A stretch of 64,000 bases of DNA, from the NCBI GenBank assembly GCA_031291095.1, contig JARLJR010000091.1, positions 1 to 64,000 of the forward strand, written 5' to 3'. Source of the stretch: Legionella sp. Lineage in GTDB: Bacteria; Pseudomonadota; Gammaproteobacteria; Legionellales; Legionellaceae. The notes beneath the pieces are model-generated. The model was not told where the DNA came from. It made no database searches and saw nothing but the letters and a program-made list of their open reading frames with translations. The position numbers and the translations under genes were made by a program. This document shows positions 60,178-64,000 of the stretch, one piece after another (the stretch's first letter is position 1; each line of letters begins with the position of its first letter).

Positions 60178-61596
60178 CTACCTCAAGTTATACGAGCTAC
60201 TTTGCCCATGGTCTTTACTATCTCCAGTGAGTAACGGCGCTAAAAATCCATACTGATGCAAACCCGGAATTGAACGCAATGCCTGATGTTCGATGACTTT
60301 ACCGTGGCATGAGCTTAAAATCAGTTGCCCCTTATTATTAAAGACAGAAAAATTATTAGTATCCACTAGGTTTTTTATTGCCTCATTTGATAAGGAGCTC
60401 ATTCTAGGGTTGGTAATCAGTGCTGCATGCAAGAAGTCCATCTTCTGTTCTACTGTTGCCTGAGGCATCGCCTCAAAATATTTTTGCACGCAAAGGGATA
60501 ATGGAGCAGCGCTGCCAGCAAGTATTTTTACTAAACCCTTTTCACCCGTTGGCAAGATTCCCTCTTTCATCAGAAAATCACCTGTTCCATTGGTCAAATA
60601 AAAACTAGCCTGTTCTTGGCAAATATCCAACGAGCCTAGTTTATATAATCCATTCTTACACCCTGTAGGGCCTAACGCATCGGTTACAAGAATAATCTTA
60701 TTTTTAATCGTATTGTGAATAAGTGAAATAAAAGAGGCCGATAAATGCACCCCATCAGTAATTAGCTCAACTCCCGGCGGGCAGCGTTCAGGATTGTTAA
60801 GTACCCATTGAACCAAATGACTTTTAGCATCATGAATACTAAGCTCGCGTACATCCCGGCTGCACGGTTCTTGGCATGCATTGCCCAGATGGGTAAATCC
60901 ACAAGCTCCCGCATCAATGGCACGGTCAATAGCGTCCATACTTTCCGGATTACAATGGCCAATAAAAACCTTTACAAAAATGCCTTCTTGCTCAAGAACC
61001 TTGCTTTGTTTAATAAACTCTTCAGCACCCGGTAAGTCGGGAGCCATGGTTATTTTCCAATGTTTGATGTTCGGTGCTACATTGATAATCTCTCTAAATT
61101 TGCTCATAGAAATGCTTTCTTGCAGCACTTCTTCAGCATGAGCTCCTTTGCAATGTTTCGAGATAAACGGGCCTTCTAGATGCGCCCCAAGAATTTGAGT
61201 CTGACCGGGAATAGGATTTTGTTCCTGTTTCTGAATAAATCCATTAATTTTTATCAATGCTTTTTTTAAGGAAACGATGGGCATCGAGACAAAAGTTGCC
61301 ATGGCATAAGCAAGTCCTGTTGCTCCTAGCGCCTTAACGATGTGTTCTAATCGTTCATTATCAACCTCATCATCTAAATCAGCAAAATCAATACCACCCT
61401 GTCCATGAACATGAGAATCTAACATTCCCGGCATTAAGAAATAGTCACCCTTCGCATCAATAACATCGGGGTCTTGAAGCTGAGTTATATCCGTATCGAG
61501 ATTAAAAACTATCTGTTCTCCTTCAGTAGTAATCAGCACATGCTTTAATTCTTTAATACCAACAAGGTTATAAACGTACATGTTTTTAATTAGCAT
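60178..61596 (-). CDS. nagA: NagA-like N-acetylglucosamine-6-phosphate deacetylase
   Basis: 472 residues, about 90 longer than E. coli NagA. It has the amidohydrolase metal motifs MPGMLDSHVHGQGG, LGAHLEGPFI, FIGHC and CGFTHLGNAC, and the catalytic Asp in LVTDALGPTG. It would split acetate from GlcNAc-6-P in amino-sugar recycling. The extra length and an altered THLGNA (usually THLYNA) leave room for a different N-acyl or N-formyl substrate. It is 34 bp downstream of a kynureninase-like gene on the same strand. Confidence 0.8.
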   Translation of the reverse strand: MLIKNMYVYNLVGIKELKHVLITTEGEQIVFNLDTDITQLQDPDVIDAKGDYFLMPGMLDSHVHGQGGIDFADLDDEVDNERLEHIVKALGATGLAYAMATFVSMPIVSLKKALIKINGFIQKQEQNPIPGQTQILGAHLEGPFISKHCKGAHAEEVLQESISMSKFREIINVAPNIKHWKITMAPDLPGAEEFIKQSKVLEQEGIFVKVFIGHCNPESMDAIDRAIDAGACGFTHLGNACQEPCSRDVRELSIHDAKSHLVQWVLNNPERCPPGVELITDGVHLSASFISLIHNTIKNKIILVTDALGPTGCKNGLYKLGSLDICQEQASFYLTNGTGDFLMKEGILPTGEKGLVKILAGSAAPLSLCVQKYFEAMPQATVEQKMDFLHAALITNPRMSSLSNEAIKNLVDTNNFSVFNNKGQLILSSCHGKVIEHQALRSIPGLHQYGFLAPLLTGDSKDHGQSSSYNLR

Positions 61597-61630
61597 ATTG
61601 AGTAAACTCCCATAACGTCCCTATAAAAAG

Positions 61631-63181
61631 CTAGTTCATCCCCAAGCTGGTATCTTGCGTCGGCCCACCTACTTGTTTTATTCGTTCTGGGCTTATTGGC
61701 CTAAAAAAACCATTTTCCTGTCTTGATGTCGCCTGCTCTTTTTGCTCGAGTAATAAACATACCACTTGATCTAAGCGTAGAACCATTTTATATATATCTG
61801 CAAATCGGGCATAACCATAATGTGCCGTGACACGGATATTATTGGGTGGGCGTACGTCCACCTCAAATCGTCCTAAATCACTTGCTTGTTTCAATAAAGT
61901 TTCAACCTGCCTTACATCATCAATGCCCTGCAGACGAAAGACTAACATAGCACCACGCTGTGAAGGCTCTTCAGGAGTAATCCACTCAATGTGCTCCCCC
62001 AGATGTTGTTGCAATACCCTACGCATATAACGCGTAAGGCATTCTGATTTTGCTTGAAGTTTATCCCAACCTATCTGGCTCATCGCTTTGACGTAGGTTT
62101 TTACTGGGGCAAGATCTACGGGAGAAGGATTACTGCAACGAAATGCCCAAGCTCCCTTTGACATCATAATTTGCGAATCATAGCCATCAATAATGCCAAA
62201 AACCTTTTCTGACGCAGCGGCTTTCCATCCTTGAATCGGTGGGTATCTTTCTAAATCGGTTTCCTTATTCACATAAATACCAAAACCACTACCTGCAGAA
62301 CCACAGATATGTTTGTAACTGCAACCTACGGCATAAGTAATAGGTAGGTCACGCAGCATTAATGTCCTATTCCCGCCAGTATGCGCTAAATCCAAACCAA
62401 CAATAATCTGATGTTGTTCGATAAGCTCTTTTAGTTCAGTGAAGATGCGCTTCAGATCAAGGCGCTGGCCGGTACTAAAAACCACGTCAGATAAATGGAT
62501 AATTTGAATTTGTTCCGCATTTTTTTTGATAAAAGCAATAATTGCCTCTTCAGAATAAAGCCCTTTTTCCTCGGGAAGAATTTTTAAGGCAAACTGTTCC
62601 GGTTTAGGGATAGTTGAATTAGCAAAAACACCAAAATTCTTTGCCTGTTGTATCCCTCTTTTTAAAACGGATTCAATAATCGCCTGATCCGAAAAAAACT
62701 CTTTTCCTAAATGACAAATCGCTGTTTTTCCTGATTGCCAGTCAGTTAAAGTTGGCCGGTAAAATGTATCCAGCAAACGACCAAGATTAGCCGACAAACC
62801 CTCTTGGGTGTAAAGGAATTCATAAGGCTCCGAAAAACCTAACATGTCTTGCATGGCGGAAATAGCATCCTGCTCAATATCACCATCAAACCAATTTCCA
62901 CTTTCTTCTTTGGTTTCAGAAAAATGTCCTTCGTGTAACTGAATTGCTTGTAATTGATGTATGCGTTCAATTTCGTCAACCGCAGGCTTAAATACAGGCC
63001 CTAAAGAATGACCTGCAAAAGGAATCAAATCAGCATAGGAAAATAATTCCTGGGTACTTTTTAGTGGGTCAATTTCATCCAAATAAGTAGCATACTCGAG
63101 GGAAAAACCTTGGGGGGTTTCTGAAAGTAAGCGGATAAATTCATCAGGATTAGTGGTTATAGCCTGTATTAATTCCTTCAT
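61631..63181 (-). CDS. kynU: Kynureninase-like PLP enzyme
   Basis: 516 residues from the ATG at 63179-63181, with GAGGGAA upstream; an in-frame codon at 63280 would add 33 residues lacking support. Fold-type I PLP enzyme: IIHLSDVVFSTGQ, GLDLAHTGGNRTL, and Lys290 in CSYKHICGSAGSGFGIYV, matching the kynureninase DLAH...CSYK signature. It is longer than typical kynureninase (about 420-465), mainly at the N terminus. It would cleave kynurenine to anthranilate and alanine. Confidence 0.75.
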   Translation of the reverse strand: MKELIQAITTNPDEFIRLLSETPQGFSLEYATYLDEIDPLKSTQELFSYADLIPFAGHSLGPVFKPAVDEIERIHQLQAIQLHEGHFSETKEESGNWFDGDIEQDAISAMQDMLGFSEPYEFLYTQEGLSANLGRLLDTFYRPTLTDWQSGKTAICHLGKEFFSDQAIIESVLKRGIQQAKNFGVFANSTIPKPEQFALKILPEEKGLYSEEAIIAFIKKNAEQIQIIHLSDVVFSTGQRLDLKRIFTELKELIEQHQIIVGLDLAHTGGNRTLMLRDLPITYAVGCSYKHICGSAGSGFGIYVNKETDLERYPPIQGWKAAASEKVFGIIDGYDSQIMMSKGAWAFRCSNPSPVDLAPVKTYVKAMSQIGWDKLQAKSECLTRYMRRVLQQHLGEHIEWITPEEPSQRGAMLVFRLQGIDDVRQVETLLKQASDLGRFEVDVRPPNNIRVTAHYGYARFADIYKMVLRLDQVVCLLLEQKEQATSRQENGFFRPISPERIKQVGGPTQDTSLGMN

Positions 63182-63329
63182 AATTCCCTCTATAAATAGT
63201 TCGATTTGATGTGGGTTAGCTCTGGTTTCGGATTGTAAAACACTTCCTGTAAATCGAACAGAACCTCCTACTATAAACAAACAAAATTATGCTATAAAAT
63301 GCACGCATAAGAATTTAAGGTAGATTAAC

Positions 63330-64000
63330 GTGACCTATCGTCCAGATATAGATGGATTAAGAGCGATTGCGATCCTGTTTGTTTTATTGTTCCATAGCGG
63401 CCTTAAATTAGTTCCCTCAGGCTTTATTGGGGTTGATATATTCTTTGTCATTTCAGGATTTTTAATTACCAGTATCCTGCACAATTCTTTGCAAAAAAAT
63501 CGTTTTTCGTTCCTCGAGTTTTACAGTCGAAGGCTATGGCGACTACAGCCCGTCTTTATTTGTTTAATACTTGCCACCATCTGCGTCACCTATCTTTTTT
63601 ATTTGCCTGAAGATTTAGTAAATTATTTCAATAGTGCTCGTAAGACCACGCTTTTTACGTCCAATTCCTTTTTTGAAAAAGCAACCAAGGGGTATTTTTC
63701 AGCTAAAGCGAATGAATTACCTTTATTACATACCTGGTCATTATCCATAGAATGGCAATGCTATTTGGTGCTGCCCCTTATCATGTACGCATTACATCGT
63801 ATTTTTTCCCCACGCCATCTTAGCAAGGTCATCTACATACTCACTCTATTCTTTTTGCTACTTGCTTTATATTATTCCGCAAAGGAACCCACCAAAACCT
63901 ATTACTACTTATCCAGCCGGATCTTTGAATTTTTAATCGGCTCATGTGTTGCCTTTAACTCGAATCGTTTTTCATTAAACAAATACGTTTCAGAATCACT
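63330..64000 (+). CDS. Acyltransferase-3 family membrane protein, N-terminal part
   Basis: Begins with GTG 63330 (TAAGG 9 bases upstream) and runs open to the window edge, 223 codons visible. It starts TYRPDIDGLRAIAILFVLLFHSG, the conserved OafA/NolL-type opening with the first helix and active-site His, followed by SGFIGVDIFFVISGFLITSIL and TWSLSIEWQCYLVLPLIM. These proteins O-acylate LPS, peptidoglycan or other glycans in the inner membrane. It is divergent from kynU across a 148-bp gap. Confidence 0.9.
   Translation, partial: MTYRPDIDGLRAIAILFVLLFHSGLKLVPSGFIGVDIFFVISGFLITSILHNSLQKNRFSFLEFYSRRLWRLQPVFICLILATICVTYLFYLPEDLVNYFNSARKTTLFTSNSFFEKATKGYFSAKANELPLLHTWSLSIEWQCYLVLPLIMYALHRIFSPRHLSKVIYILTLFFLLLALYYSAKEPTKTYYYLSSRIFEFLIGSCVAFNSNRFSLNKYVSES

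Noticed and set aside
1-64000. tRNA, rRNA, insertion sequences, integrases or prophage genes
   Set aside because: None was recognised by eye. The accessory genes are not bounded by an integrase or attachment site, so no defined genomic island is claimed.

Overview
The window looks like chromosomal DNA of an AT-rich gammaproteobacterium. Legionella or a close relative is the best fit. This rests on three things: (i) gammaproteobacterial gene orders (yicC-gmk-rpoZ-spoT-ridA; pilMNOPQ-aroK-aroB-damX opposite mrcA; pilT-yggS-yggT), (ii) many orphan genes whose domains recall host-directed effectors (ankyrin repeats, a YopT-like cysteine protease head, a DXD glycosyltransferase, a C-terminal CaaX box, basic nuclear-import-like tails), and (iii) repeated palindromic intergenic elements. 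The taxonomic call is inference from family knowledge, not from a database search.

Layout. 0-5 kb: the end of a truncated gene, a small lipoprotein, a His-rich secreted peptide, an XRE regulator and a large adhesin with an outer-membrane barrel followed by Ig-like repeats. 5-12 kb (minus strand): membrane protein, uup, ridA, spoT, rpoZ, gmk, yicC. 12-15.5 kb: a SUKH-type protein, a 13-base poly-C tract, an ankyrin/cysteine-protease protein and rph. 15.6-19.3 kb: pilT, yggS, an unusual 20-bp degenerate tandem array, yggT and two small conserved genes. 19.4-22.4 kb: three genes of branched-chain (valine) acyl-CoA breakdown. 22.6-25.6 kb: mpg and recQ. 25.9-27.7 kb: an orphan proline-rich protein. 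27.8-32.6 kb: galU, truD, pgi, proC. 32.7-35.4 kb: an 896-residue repeat protein. 35.5-46.7 kb: damX-aroB-aroK-pilQPONM, an inserted coiled-coil gene, and mrcA. 46.9-48.6 kb: a Cys-rich peptide and a kinase-like protein. 48.8-51.1 kb: a two-gene osmoprotectant ABC transporter. 51.1-60.1 kb: an accessory stretch of mostly single-gene units (secreted protein, glycosyltransferase, CaaX protein, two membrane proteins, a Cys-rich secreted protein, others) interrupted by trmL. 60.2-63.2 kb: a kynureninase/NagA-like pair. 63.3 kb to the end: the start of an acyltransferase.

How it fits together. Housekeeping blocks carry nucleotide and alarmone metabolism, type IV pilus assembly and retraction, shikimate and wall synthesis, and osmoprotection. 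Between and inside them sit orphan genes, at least five with their own near-consensus sigma-70-type promoter. The observations most worth following are the CaaX-ending protein beside a toxin-like glycosyltransferase, the YopT-like ankyrin protein, the tandem six-cysteine secreted protein, the degenerate kinase-like protein, the coiled-coil gene inserted between mrcA and pilM, and the 20-bp array grown beside a palindromic repeat at the position where proC is usually found.
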